In this document: positions 1-8,309 of the stretch, piece after piece
Layout: each line of letters starts with the position of its first letter
Numbering within the stretch: the first letter of the stretch is position 1
Assembly (NCBI GenBank): GCA_027858955.1
Contig: JAQIBR010000043.1
Location: 1 to 49,941 of the forward strand
Source: Bacteroidales bacterium
GTDB taxonomy: Bacteria > Bacteroidota > Bacteroidia > Bacteroidales > UBA12170
DNA: 49,941 nucleotides
Reading direction: 5' to 3'
Translations under genes and position numbers: made by a program
Notes under the pieces: generated by a model
Told to the model about the DNA's origin: nothing
The model's input: only the letters and a program-made list of their open reading frames with translations
Database searches by the model: none

Positions 1-502
1 GGGTGGGGAGAATTATCTTTATTTTAGATATTTCCGTTATACTAATTTCAAGAAATGTAGAACCAGATGCTTTTCTTAAAAATTCTTTCTTATTTTTAAT
101 AATCCAGTTGTATAGAAAAAAAGTATCATAATTTGCATTTGGAATAAAAGACTGAAAACCTTGATTTGTGGAACACTCTTTTTCTGAGATACCAACGTCA
201 CCAATTGTTGCACGACTTGTAAATAGTAATGTTCCTTTCGGTAGAATTTTAGCAGACGATTTCTGTAATCCTAACGATGTAATTGTTCTAGTGCTTTTTG
301 AAATAAATTTTTCCTTAATTTCAGTAGGTGTTAGCCAGATAATATCACCTCCCCAATACTCTTTTTTAGTTGTAGCAGGTGTTCCACCTCCAATAGTATC
401 AGCAACTTCCCCTAATTTATTTTCAATCCATTCCCCATCAAACTCAGGAAACCGTAAATGATGCACACTTCGGCTTTGCTCAGTATAAATATTATTCTTC
501 AT
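1..502 (-). CDS. hsdS: Type I restriction-modification specificity subunit HsdS, partial (runs off the window)
   Basis: This is the DNA-recognition subunit of a type I restriction-modification enzyme, which selects the target site for HsdM and HsdR. The minus strand from position 502 reads MKNNIYTEQSRSVHHLRFPEF and continues with IGGGTPATTKKEYWGGDI, TSRATIGDVGIS and TNQGFQSFIP, which are typical first target-recognition-domain sequences, then a TFLEIS stretch at the window edge. Only about 167 codons are present; the full family length is about 400 residues. The ATG at 502 overlaps the end of the upstream PLD-like reading frame (stop at 492-494) by 11 bp, suggesting translational coupling. 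The residues IYTEQSRSV come from a REP-like repeat (see 464-491). The restriction subunit hsdR is not in the window. Confidence 0.9.
   Translation of the reverse strand, partial: MKNNIYTEQSRSVHHLRFPEFDGEWIENKLGEVADTIGGGTPATTKKEYWGGDIIWLTPTEIKEKFISKSTRTITSLGLQKSSAKILPKGTLLFTSRATIGDVGISEKECSTNQGFQSFIPNANYDTFFLYNWIIKNKKEFLRKASGSTFLEISITEISKIKIILPT
464..491. repeat. REP-like dispersed repeat inside the hsdS 5' end
   Basis: The plus strand reads CACTTCGGCTTTGCTCAGTA here. A related string, CACTTCGACAGGCTCAGTA, forms the last codons of the PAS gene at 49826-49846. Both match the general form of short palindromic repeats scattered in many Bacteroidota genomes. Here the repeat is translated as part of the HsdS N-terminus ahead of the conserved LRFPEF motif. 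Confidence 0.45.
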
Positions 503-1016
503 CATCTTTGCCTTTTAGTTTCTCCAAAATATCATTGGCATCCATTTCCAACTTAGAAAATGCAAACCATTTTTTACCAACATCTTTAAGACTTGCACCA
601 AAGTGATAGACTGTTTGTTTGTCTATTATCATAAATCTATCGTGGGCTGTGGTAAGTTTTTTGAATTCAATTTTTGGGTATTGTGCATTATGCTTTTGTA
701 AATCTTGTTTAACTATTTTATCAGTTGTTTTGCTGTAAATAATAGCCTTTACATTTTCATTTCGTTTTGCTAGTTGCTTCAAAACAGTGTCGTCGATATA
801 ATTATCAATAATAATAATTGTTTTTTTAGCAGTACGAATAATATCTGCTATTAAAGTGTAGGCATCAAAAACTTGTCCTTCATAAAAAATGTTTTGATTG
901 GGTGGTAAACTTGCATTTATTTGCAAGTCTATACCGCTTACTTTTTCTGTTAGGTTTTGTAAATTATCTTCAATGCGATTCATTCTGTTATTGATTGAGT
1001 AATACCGATTAGTCAA
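492..1016 (-). pseudogene. C-terminal fragment of a RhuM/PLD-like protein (phospholipase D-like part)
   Basis: This frame encodes a phospholipase D-like domain: a coiled N-terminal segment (NNRMNRIEDNLQNLTEKVSG), then FYEGQVFDAYTLIADIIRTA, IIIIDNYIDD, and a catalytic-like H-D-R-F-M-I-I-D stretch followed by a GASLKDVG segment. It continues the RhuM-like gene upstream, from which it is separated by an inserted 124-bp miniature element. The apparent TTG start at 1016 lies inside that element (residues LTNRY come from its terminal repeat). Any translation would more likely begin at the internal ATG of NNRMNR or by reinitiation. Removing the element plus one copy of its TAA duplication (127 bp) joins this frame to the upstream one as KDYSINNRMNRIED. 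Its 3' end overlaps the hsdS start. Confidence 0.8.
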
Positions 1017-1126
1017 CTAAACGCCGCATATTTTCACTTCGTTTAATTAGCGATTTTGTTGATCTATCGGCATTAACCATTGTAAATTCAAAATTTGCTA
1101 CGCGGCATTTTAAACTACAATTGGTA
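1003..1126 (-). mobile_element. Miniature inverted-repeat element, copy 1 (inserted in the RhuM/PLD gene)
   Basis: On the plus strand the element starts TACCGATTAG and ends CCAATTGGTA? more precisely CAATTGGTA, forming imperfect terminal inverted repeats of about 28 bp that converge on the string ATGCCGC. It is flanked by TAA at 1000-1002 and 1127-1129, a 3-bp target duplication. This copy is 124 bp and lacks the central CCCGAA/TTCGGG hairpin found in the three other copies (134-135 bp). It has no coding capacity of its own. The TWA duplication would suit an IS5-type (IS1031-like) or Harbinger-like transposase acting in trans, but none is present in the window. Confidence 0.9.
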
Positions 1127-1482
1127 TAATCTTTCAACAAATAATCTTTTAGCACTTTATTTGCCCATATGCGAAATTGAGTTCCTTGCTTGGATTTTAC
1201 TCTATAACCTACCGATATAATTACATCTAAATTGTAAAATTCAATTTGTCGCTTTACGCTTCTTCCGCCTTCCATTTGAACTGTCGCAAAATTTGCGACA
1301 GTTGAACTTCTTTCAAGTTCGTCCTCCATAAAAACATTAATAATATGTTTACCAATGGTTTTAACATCTCTATCAAACAAGGTAGATATTTGTTGCCGAT
1401 TAAGCCAAACCGTTTCATTCTCAACTATTACTTCAATATGTGATGGAAATTCTTCTGCTTGATAAAGTATTATTTCGTTCAT
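1009..1482 (-). pseudogene. N-terminal fragment of a RhuM-family protein, interrupted by a miniature element
   Basis: This is the DNA-binding-like N-terminal half of a RhuM-family protein, whose genes are often found between hsdM and hsdS; the cellular role is not established. Recognisable parts are WLNRQQISTLFDRDVKTIGKHI, FYNLDVIISVGYRVKS and GTQFRIWANKVLKDYLLK. After KD the sequence becomes element-encoded (YTNCSLKCRVANFEF to RRLVD) and stops at 1009. I choose the ATG at 1482 (MNEIILYQAEEF), the usual family start. An upstream ATG at 1512 would overlap hsdM and add ten unrelated residues. The ancestral protein, with the element removed, would be about 287 residues from this start. Confidence 0.85.
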
Positions 1483-1495
1483 AGTTATCTCGTTT

Positions 1496-3067
1496 TTAAA
1501 AAGGTGTATCAATTCCTAATTCCTCACAAAAACCAGCAATTTCTTTATTTATTTCTTCTAAATCTGTATCGTAGTGTTTTAGATTGGTAGCTACTTCATT
1601 CAAATTTATATCTTCTTCCTCTTCAAAAGTATCAACATAACGTGGAATATTTAGGTTGTAATCATTTTCTGCAATTTCTTCCAAAGTGGCAACATAAGAA
1701 TATTTGTCTTTTGTTCCTCTTGCTCGGTAGCTGTCTATTATTTCGGCTACATCTTCATCGCGCAATTCGTTTTGGTTGCCATTTTTAATAAAATGTCCAT
1801 CGCCACTGGCATCAATAAAAACGATATTATCATCTACTTCACGGCATTTTTTAAATACCAAAATACAGGTTGGAATGGATGTGCCGTAAAAAATATTGGC
1901 AGGCAAACCAATTACAGCATCCAAATAATTGAGTTCGCTAATTAAATATTTACGGATAACACCTTCGGCAGCACCTCTAAACAAAACACCGTGCGGTAGC
2001 ACGCATGCCATTGTTCCGTTGTCGGCCAATTGATGTATCATATGCTGTACAAATGCGTAATCGGCTTTGGTGTTTGGTGCAATTCTTCCGTATTGGCTAA
2101 ATCGTTCGTCAGTGCTGTTTAATGGGTTTTCATTTCCTTTCCAATGAGCAGAGAATGGCGGATTGGCAACAACGGCTTCAAATCGTTTTTCAAGGTGTTG
2201 TGGATTTTCCAAAGTGTCATCTTGCTGTATGTCAAACTCACGAAAATGCTTATCGTGTAAAATCATATTCATACGAGCCAGGTTGTATGTGGTACGGTTT
2301 AGTTCCTGTCCGTAAAACTCGCTAACATCCTGCACCTCTCTTGCCACACGCAAAAGCAAAGAGCCCGAACCACAAGTTGGGTCGTAAACCGATTTTAGTT
2401 TTGTTTTTCCAGTAGTTACAATTTTAGCCAGTATTTTAGAAACCTGCTGTGGTGTATAAAATTCTCCTGCTGATTTTCCTGCTCCTGCGGCAAACTTTGC
2501 AATCAAATATTCGTAAGCATCACCCAAAACATCGGCTTCAATATCATCAAGTTTGAAATCTATTTTATCAAGATGATTTAAGATTTTTACGATTACTTCG
2601 TTTCTTGCTCCAACGGTTCTACCAATTTTTGTAGAAGTTAAATCTAAGTCTTCAAACAAAGCGTTAAAATCCTCTTCCGATTCTGTTCCCATTGTGCTTT
2701 GCTCAATATGGTTCATTACGGCTTGCAAATCTTCAATAATGTAGTTGCTTTCACTTTCGATGTCGGCATTTCCTTTTTTTGCCAGTTCAGAAAACAATTC
2801 TTTGGGTTGTAAAAAGTAACCTAATTTCAATAAGGATTCTTCTTTTATGGCTTCCAAAGTCTCTGAGTCTGTAACTTCTTTGTAGTCTGTAACTTCTTCG
2901 TCTTCAAGTAGTCCATTGGCATATAAATATTGTTTTTCACTCAGGTACTTATAAAAGATAAAACCGAGAATATAGTCTCGGTAATCGTCTGCACTTATTT
3001 TTCCTCTTAGTAGGTTTGCAATTCCCCAAAGCTGGGTTTCCAGTATTTTTTTTTGGTCTTCTGACAT
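1496..3067 (-). CDS. hsdM: Type I restriction-modification DNA methyltransferase subunit HsdM
   Basis: This is the N6-adenine methyltransferase subunit of a type I restriction-modification system. The 523 residues include an N-terminal helical HsdM domain (about 8-165), the SAM-binding motif DPTCGSGS at 229-236, and the catalytic NPPF motif at 302-305, followed by SIPTCILVFKK near residue 400. Length and motif order are normal for a complete, active enzyme. It is the first gene of the minus-strand cluster hsdM - RhuM/PLD-like - hsdS, with 13 bp between its stop and the next probable start. A GGAG sequence lies upstream of the ATG. An intact HsdM with a specificity subunit can methylate even without HsdR. 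Confidence 0.96.
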   Translation of the reverse strand: MSEDQKKILETQLWGIANLLRGKISADDYRDYILGFIFYKYLSEKQYLYANGLLEDEEVTDYKEVTDSETLEAIKEESLLKLGYFLQPKELFSELAKKGNADIESESNYIIEDLQAVMNHIEQSTMGTESEEDFNALFEDLDLTSTKIGRTVGARNEVIVKILNHLDKIDFKLDDIEADVLGDAYEYLIAKFAAGAGKSAGEFYTPQQVSKILAKIVTTGKTKLKSVYDPTCGSGSLLLRVAREVQDVSEFYGQELNRTTYNLARMNMILHDKHFREFDIQQDDTLENPQHLEKRFEAVVANPPFSAHWKGNENPLNSTDERFSQYGRIAPNTKADYAFVQHMIHQLADNGTMACVLPHGVLFRGAAEGVIRKYLISELNYLDAVIGLPANIFYGTSIPTCILVFKKCREVDDNIVFIDASGDGHFIKNGNQNELRDEDVAEIIDSYRARGTKDKYSYVATLEEIAENDYNLNIPRYVDTFEEEEDINLNEVATNLKHYDTDLEEINKEIAGFCEELGIDTPF

Positions 3068-3151
3068 ATATTTTTGTGTGTTATTATGGTTCTCCTAAGA
3101 TGTATAGTGTAAATATAATCTTATATTCTCATTTTCAAAGCATTTCCCTAA

Positions 3152-4321
3152 TTAACGCATACTTTTCATTCCATTTTCAACTTCTTTTGAAACAAGCTCA
3201 AATACATCATCAAAATTACTGTGTCCATCAATCTTTGTAACACCATGTAATTGATTGTATTTCTCGATAACGGGAACAGTTTTAGTTTCGTGCTCCTGCA
3301 AACGCTTTACAATCTTAGCAGTAGCGGTATCGTAAGGCATGCAAGAATCTGTTTTACTTCGGGCATCGAGGCGGCGAATCAATTCTAATGTCGGCACTTC
3401 AATATCTACAACCATCGAAATTGAAGATCCGTGCTTTTTTAGGAGTCCGTCCAAAATATAGGATTGCACGAGCGTTCGGGGAAAACCCTTAAATATAAAG
3501 CCTTTAACGCCTTTCGACTCTTCCAATTTCTTTTCGATTATCTGAACCACAAGATGATCGGGAACTAATTGTCCGCTTTCATAAAGACTTTTAATTTGTT
3601 TGCCAATGGCTGTTTGATTTTTAATTTCCTGCTCAAGCATTGGTCCCGTGGCAACAAACTCTAAACCATATTTCTTGGCCAGAGCTTTTCCTTGCGAACC
3701 TCTTCCTGAGCCCGGATATCCAAATAAAACAATATTAAACAGACTTTTACTTAATTCATTTTGTACTATAGCATCAATATCCTGACTGACTTTTTCGATA
3801 CTTTGTTTTCCATTAACGGAAATATAAATTCCGCGTTCTTTATAAAATTGAAGTACAGGTTTTGTTTTGTCATCGTATTCTTTTAAGCGATTACGAATTA
3901 CAATTTCATTATCGTCTTTGCGGCCTGAAGTTTCTCCTCGAATCAGTAATCGTTTCACCGATTCTTCTTCATCAACATCTAAACTTATCAAGCTATTCAG
4001 CGATGTATTGAGCTTAATCATTAATCCTTCTAATATATATGCCTGGATATAAGTTCTTGGAAATCCATCAAATAGAAAGCCTTTGGCATCAGGATTATCC
4101 TTAATTGTTTTTTCAATTATTTGAACAATTATTTCATCGGGCGCTAAGCCACCTGCTTCAATAATATTTTTTGCCTGAAAACCTAATTCTGTTTTTTGGG
4201 CAATTTCTTTTCTTAAAATATCTCCCGTAGAAATATAATACAATTTGTATTTCTTAATTAAAAATTCAGATTGAGTTCCTTTTCCTGCTCCCGGAGGGCC
4301 AAATAGAGCTATGTTTAGCAT
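3152..4321 (-). CDS. adk: Tandem (double-domain) adenylate kinase with a degenerate second domain
   Basis: Adenylate kinase interconverts ATP plus AMP and two ADP. This 389-residue protein carries two adenylate kinase domains in a row, against about 190-215 residues for the usual single domain. Domain 1 (1-190) is intact: P-loop GPPGAGKGT (8-16, Lys14), STGDILR, DGFPRT (85-90) and a short LID with RGETSGRKDD. Domain 2 (195-385) keeps the fold but has GYPGSGRGS (201-209, Arg207 replacing the Walker Lys), TGPMLE in place of TGDILR, KGFPRT, and a LID reading ARSKTDSC. It is therefore probably inactive or has changed role. Both kinase identity and duplication are clear; the role of domain 2 is inferred. 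A TAnnTTTG element lies at 4347-4354. Confidence 0.9.
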   Translation of the reverse strand: MLNIALFGPPGAGKGTQSEFLIKKYKLYYISTGDILRKEIAQKTELGFQAKNIIEAGGLAPDEIIVQIIEKTIKDNPDAKGFLFDGFPRTYIQAYILEGLMIKLNTSLNSLISLDVDEEESVKRLLIRGETSGRKDDNEIVIRNRLKEYDDKTKPVLQFYKERGIYISVNGKQSIEKVSQDIDAIVQNELSKSLFNIVLFGYPGSGRGSQGKALAKKYGLEFVATGPMLEQEIKNQTAIGKQIKSLYESGQLVPDHLVVQIIEKKLEESKGVKGFIFKGFPRTLVQSYILDGLLKKHGSSISMVVDIEVPTLELIRRLDARSKTDSCMPYDTATAKIVKRLQEHETKTVPVIEKYNQLHGVTKIDGHSNFDDVFELVSKEVENGMKSMR

Positions 4322-4346
4322 ATAATATGATTTGATTATCGTTATT

Positions 4347-4354
4347 CAAAGATA
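4347..4354 (-). promoter_or_regulatory. Bacteroidota -7 element (TATCTTTG) of the double adenylate kinase gene
   Basis: TATCTTTG on the minus strand matches TAnnTTTG and lies about 25 bp upstream of the ATG at 4321. Confidence 0.6.
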
Positions 4355-4401
4355 GTCAAAAGCTTATCTTTGAACAAGCACCATTTCTGATAAATGTGTT
4401 C

Positions 4402-4434
4402 AAAAAAAGCCGCTCAAATTTTGAGCAGCTTTTT
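4402..4434. terminator. Rho-independent terminator, probably bidirectional
   Basis: An A-run, then GCCGCTCAAA / TTTGAGCAGC with a one-base loop, then a T-run. It lies just past the stop of the acylase gene (4452, minus strand) and ahead of the adenylate kinase promoter, so it separates the two transcription units. Confidence 0.75.
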
Positions 4435-4451
4435 GAAATCACTTGACAAAT

Positions 4452-6857
4452 TTATCTTTTAGGAATAAACTTAGCAGCATATCTTGTTTGTTTTTCAACT
4501 GCCTTTCGGGTAAATGGATCAGCATGGTATTCGTTATTTAAGTACTTTTCTGTTTGATCCATATAATAATCCGAAGCAGGAATACCTGATTCTCCGGTTG
4601 GAATAATCGTTAAAGATTCGTCCCAATTATTTGGTACAAATATATGACGATGCGAAGCACCATGATTTGCCGTAAATGGCGATTCCATGGCGTAAGTATA
4701 TGGACTCACAGTATGAAAACTGCCTCCGATAGGATAAGGCCCGCGATTCAATCCAAAAACTTTATCTAAAACAGCAACACCACCCATTTGATGATTAAAC
4801 TCAACTTGATGCACGCTTCCCCAAGTCCATTTATCCATATTTGAGCCTAATTCATCGCTTAGTTGTGAAAGTGTTTCCTTAAAGCTTTTTCTAACTTGAT
4901 CGCCAAAATTTTCTTCAATATCTGGAGTTGAAATATCATCGCATAATAATGGATCTTTTGTTTTCCAAAAATCATCGATAAAATTGCGAGAAAGTGCTGA
5001 GTTATTGAAATATTCAGTAAATAAATCGTTCCCTAAATCATCGTTCAAAATGTTTTTAATCAGATTTAAATAGGTTTTTTCGAATAAGAGAGGCGCAACA
5101 GCATTTGCGTCCATTGTTCCGTCCCAATTAAACAATAAGTCGTAAGCTTTTTTGAATCTGTCATCACCTTCTTCCGAAAGTAATTCTATAATTATATCAG
5201 GAACAAATTTTCTGGCCAGCATAGAATTTTGATCAGCTTGCATCCTTTTAAAATCTTCTACAGAAAGCTTTTCTTTTTCTTCAAGCATCTCACGAATTCG
5301 ACTGATACGGTAATTTTGCGAAAAATAGGTTCCAATATAGTAAGGATAATCGTTTCCAACAGTTTTGTTATTAGCCGAAGAAACCATATTGTTTTCAGGA
5401 TTAAAACTATGTGGCAATTCTTCAAAAGGAATACGATCTGTCCAATCAAATTCATCAGTTTCACCTGGCTTGATTAAATAGTTTTTGCCTTTTCGGATTG
5501 GAATTCCGCCTCCTGCATATAAACCTATATTTCCGGCAGCATCGGCATATACAAAGTTCTGACTTACAGAATTAAAAGTACGAATAGCATCTTTAAATTC
5601 ATCCCAATTAGCAGCTTTATTTAGCATATAAACTGCGCGCATTTCATTACTGTAATCATTTCCAATCCAGCGCATAGAAATGGCCTGATCCATTTTTTTA
5701 AATCCTGAAACAATTGGGCCGCGATGTGTGAATTTATTTTCCTTATAAACAGAGTCTCCGCCTTTAATACGAATAAGTTCCTTGCGGATTTCCATGGGTT
5801 TCCACTCGCCCATAAAGAAATATTGCGAGCTGTCTTCAGGATTGATAGTTTCCAAATACAAATCAATATCGTCAACATAAAGATTGGTCATTCCCCAAGC
5901 TATGTTTTCGTTATGTCCGGCAACAACAAAAGGCTGACCGGGAACTGCGAGACCGGTGGCATTATGTTCACCTTCTATAACTTCGTGAATTTGATACCAA
6001 ATTCCAGGAGCATTTAATCCAAGATGCATGTCGTTAGCCATAATCGGCATACCGTTTACCGATTTATCTCCAGATACAGCCCAGTTATTACTGCCGTTAA
6101 AAACCTGAACGCCAAGTTTTTCAATAGTTTCAGCTTCAGCCATCAGACTGTTTTTTAATTCCAATAAAGCAGGCTCAATTTTAAAATCAGGATAAACAAC
6201 CACTCCTCTTTCAGAAATATTAGGAACAAGACCTTCAGCTTTTTCCATTCCAATGGATTGAATAATTTTGTAAAGTGTTATTTCTGCAGAATAAGCACTT
6301 CCTGCCAAATCCCAGGCCATATAACCTGTCACATTAAGTGAGTTACCAGGCTCCCAAGGCTCGGGTTTATATCCTAAAATGCTAAATTCCGGAGGAAGTT
6401 TATCTGCATATTGTTCGATATATTGATTTACACCATCGGCATAAGCATTAAGCGCCGCACTTTGTTCAATTGTAATATCGGCCAACATCATTTCCGATTT
6501 TTCAGGAATTCTCAAAGCACGAAGAAATAGATCGGTATTTATCAAATCGGAGCCAAATATTTCTGACAATCTACCTTGAGTTACTCTACGTAGAAGATCC
6601 ATTTGCCACATCCGATCCTGTGCCATCACAAAACCTACAGTTCTATATAAATCAGTCTCGTTTTTGGCATAAATATGCGGAACGGCAAGAGAATCGCGAA
6701 ATACTTGAACTTCATCTGTAAGTCCACGAAGTTCTACGGTTTGATTATAATCGGGTATAGCTTTAGTAGAGAGATGATTAACGAATATATAAGCCCCTAT
6801 TGCAACAACAATAAGAATTAACAAAAGGCTTAAAAGGATTTTTTTTAAGAGCTTCAT
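4452..6857 (-). CDS. Penicillin acylase family protein (Ntn hydrolase, membrane-anchored or exported)
   Basis: This is an 801-residue member of the penicillin/cephalosporin/N-acyl-homoserine-lactone acylase family, Ntn hydrolases that cleave amide bonds after self-processing. A hydrophobic segment at about 8-27 is an export signal or anchor. The alpha-chain region (50-230) includes RDSLAVPHIYA and GFVMAQDRMWQMDLLRRVTQGRLSE. The autocatalytic site reads NGSNNWAVSG, with Ser256 as predicted nucleophile of the beta chain. Later family landmarks are MANDMHLGLNAPGIWYQ, GHNENIAWGMTN and the C-terminal GGSFHTV. Substrate cannot be read from the sequence: beta-lactams, N-acyl-homoserine lactones and other acyl amides are all possible. 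It has its own -7 element at 6885-6892 and a terminator downstream. Confidence 0.92.
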   Translation of the reverse strand: MKLLKKILLSLLLILIVVAIGAYIFVNHLSTKAIPDYNQTVELRGLTDEVQVFRDSLAVPHIYAKNETDLYRTVGFVMAQDRMWQMDLLRRVTQGRLSEIFGSDLINTDLFLRALRIPEKSEMMLADITIEQSAALNAYADGVNQYIEQYADKLPPEFSILGYKPEPWEPGNSLNVTGYMAWDLAGSAYSAEITLYKIIQSIGMEKAEGLVPNISERGVVVYPDFKIEPALLELKNSLMAEAETIEKLGVQVFNGSNNWAVSGDKSVNGMPIMANDMHLGLNAPGIWYQIHEVIEGEHNATGLAVPGQPFVVAGHNENIAWGMTNLYVDDIDLYLETINPEDSSQYFFMGEWKPMEIRKELIRIKGGDSVYKENKFTHRGPIVSGFKKMDQAISMRWIGNDYSNEMRAVYMLNKAANWDEFKDAIRTFNSVSQNFVYADAAGNIGLYAGGGIPIRKGKNYLIKPGETDEFDWTDRIPFEELPHSFNPENNMVSSANNKTVGNDYPYYIGTYFSQNYRISRIREMLEEKEKLSVEDFKRMQADQNSMLARKFVPDIIIELLSEEGDDRFKKAYDLLFNWDGTMDANAVAPLLFEKTYLNLIKNILNDDLGNDLFTEYFNNSALSRNFIDDFWKTKDPLLCDDISTPDIEENFGDQVRKSFKETLSQLSDELGSNMDKWTWGSVHQVEFNHQMGGVAVLDKVFGLNRGPYPIGGSFHTVSPYTYAMESPFTANHGASHRHIFVPNNWDESLTIIPTGESGIPASDYYMDQTEKYLNNEYHADPFTRKAVEKQTRYAAKFIPKR

Positions 6858-6884
6858 AATATGCTTTTTTGGGATTTAATTAAT

Positions 6885-6892
6885 CAAATATA
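6885..6892 (-). promoter_or_regulatory. Bacteroidota -7 element (TATATTTG) of the acylase gene
   Basis: TATATTTG on the minus strand fits TAnnTTTG, 28 bp upstream of the ATG at 6857. Confidence 0.6.
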
Positions 6893-7252
6893 AGCAATTT
6901 TTCATAAGAATATTGAGTGTAAAAAGGTAATCGACAGCAAAATAATAATGCAAATCATGAAAAATACATATAAATGGGTTGTCTAGTAAGCTAATAATCA
7001 GTCACGTTTTTAATTGGCCTTTTTATCGATTGTTTGGTGATCTTTGGGGAATTGGTGTTTTAGTGGCATGATTTTTTTTGCCACCAAAGCTCAAAAGCAC
7101 CAAAAAAGCACCAATTTGACAAAATAAAATGAAATATTTTGAACCATAATAATGTTTCAGTTTTTGAAAAAGATAATTCTATTGAAAAAGTTGCTTCATT
7201 CTGAAAACCCGCATAAAGTTATTTCCACTTATCCAATCACATATTTTTTCTC
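6893..7252. other. Gene-free divergent intergenic region with an imperfect inverted repeat
   Basis: No coding potential was seen between the divergent acylase and kinase promoters. The most notable structure is an imperfect inverted repeat at 7051-7115: ATTGGTG (7051-7057) pairs with CACCAAT (7109-7115), and GTGGCA (7063-7068) with TGCCAC (7079-7084). It may be a transcript structure or an eroded repeat. Confidence 0.5.
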
Positions 7253-7260
7253 TACTTTTG
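7253..7260 (+). promoter_or_regulatory. Bacteroidota -7 element (TACTTTTG) of the adenosine kinase gene
   Basis: TACTTTTG fits TAnnTTTG and lies 25 bp upstream of the ATG at 7286. Confidence 0.65.
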
Positions 7261-7285
7261 TAGCCTTAAAAATCAAAAACATAAA

Positions 7286-8278
7286 ATGAATAAAACAAAG
7301 AAAGTTTTAGGCCTAGGAAATGCCTTAGTTGATATAATGACTCAGTTAGAAGATGAATCTTTATTAAAAGATTTTGGATTACCAAAAGGCAGCATGCAAT
7401 TAGTTGATAAAACTAAATCTGATCAGGTAGTTGATGGAACCAGGCATTTAAAAACCAATTTGGCTGCAGGTGGTTCTGCTGCAAATACTATCAATGGTTT
7501 GGCCAAACTGGGTGTTGATTGTGGATTTATTGGAAAAATCGGGAAAGATTCTTATGGTGAATTTTTTTCGAATGATATGATTGCCAGCGGAATACAGCCT
7601 TTGTTGATTCAAAGCGATACGGAAAGTGGTCGTGCAGTTGCATTGGTAAGTCCTGATTCAGAACGTACATTTGCAACTTATCTTGGCGCTTCGGTTGAAC
7701 TTTCTGATGTCGATTTAAAACCTGAGAATTTTTCAGGCTACGATTATCTTCATATTGAAGGTTATTTAGTTCAAAATCACGCCTTAATTGAAAAAGCTTT
7801 GCAATTAGCTAAAGCAGAAGGCCTTGTAGTTTCCCTCGATTTAGCAAGCTATAATATAGTTGAAGAAAACTTGGCTTTTTTGCGAGATATGAGCAAAAAA
7901 TATGTTGATATATTATATGCAAATGAAGAAGAGGCTCGCGCTTTTACAGGCGAAGAAAATCCTGAAAAAGCATTGGATATAATTGCTGAAACAGTAGATA
8001 TTGCAATAGTAAAAGTTGGTAAAAACGGTTCGTTTATCAAAAAGGACGGGAAAAAATACAAAGTTGGAGTTATAGATGTTGTCAGTCGCGATACTACTGG
8101 TGCCGGCGATTTGTATGCAGGTGGTTTTTTGTACGGCATAATGAATGAATTAAGTCTCGATAAAGCAGGTAAAATTGGTGCTGTGCTTTCAGGAAATGTA
8201 ATTGAAGTTATTGGTGCAAAAATGGATGAAAAACGTTGGTTAAAGATAAAGGATGAAGTTAATAAAATCATTGCTTAA
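7286..8278 (+). CDS. PfkB-family carbohydrate/nucleoside kinase, adenosine kinase-like
   Basis: This 330-residue cytoplasmic kinase of the ribokinase/PfkB superfamily transfers phosphate from ATP to a sugar or nucleoside hydroxyl. The N-terminal GLGNALVDI and the substrate-side AAGGSAANTINGLAKLG stretch are most like the adenosine kinase branch. The C-terminal signature DTTGAGDLYAGGFLYG (from residue 269) holds the anion hole and the catalytic Asp275. It would salvage adenosine to AMP, but the substrate is inferred from overall resemblance; a ribokinase- or fructokinase-like role is the alternative. It has a good -7 promoter and is followed 31 bp later by a DUF493 gene. Confidence 0.88.
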   Translation: MNKTKKVLGLGNALVDIMTQLEDESLLKDFGLPKGSMQLVDKTKSDQVVDGTRHLKTNLAAGGSAANTINGLAKLGVDCGFIGKIGKDSYGEFFSNDMIASGIQPLLIQSDTESGRAVALVSPDSERTFATYLGASVELSDVDLKPENFSGYDYLHIEGYLVQNHALIEKALQLAKAEGLVVSLDLASYNIVEENLAFLRDMSKKYVDILYANEEEARAFTGEENPEKALDIIAETVDIAIVKVGKNGSFIKKDGKKYKVGVIDVVSRDTTGAGDLYAGGFLYGIMNELSLDKAGKIGAVLSGNVIEVIGAKMDEKRWLKIKDEVNKIIA

Positions 8279-8309
8279 GGCATAACTTTATCTATAAAAA
8301 AATCATCAG

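Noticed and set aside
168-461. Plus-strand open frame of 97 codons
   Set aside because: It is antisense to hsdS, whose minus-strand translation has clear specificity-subunit motifs.
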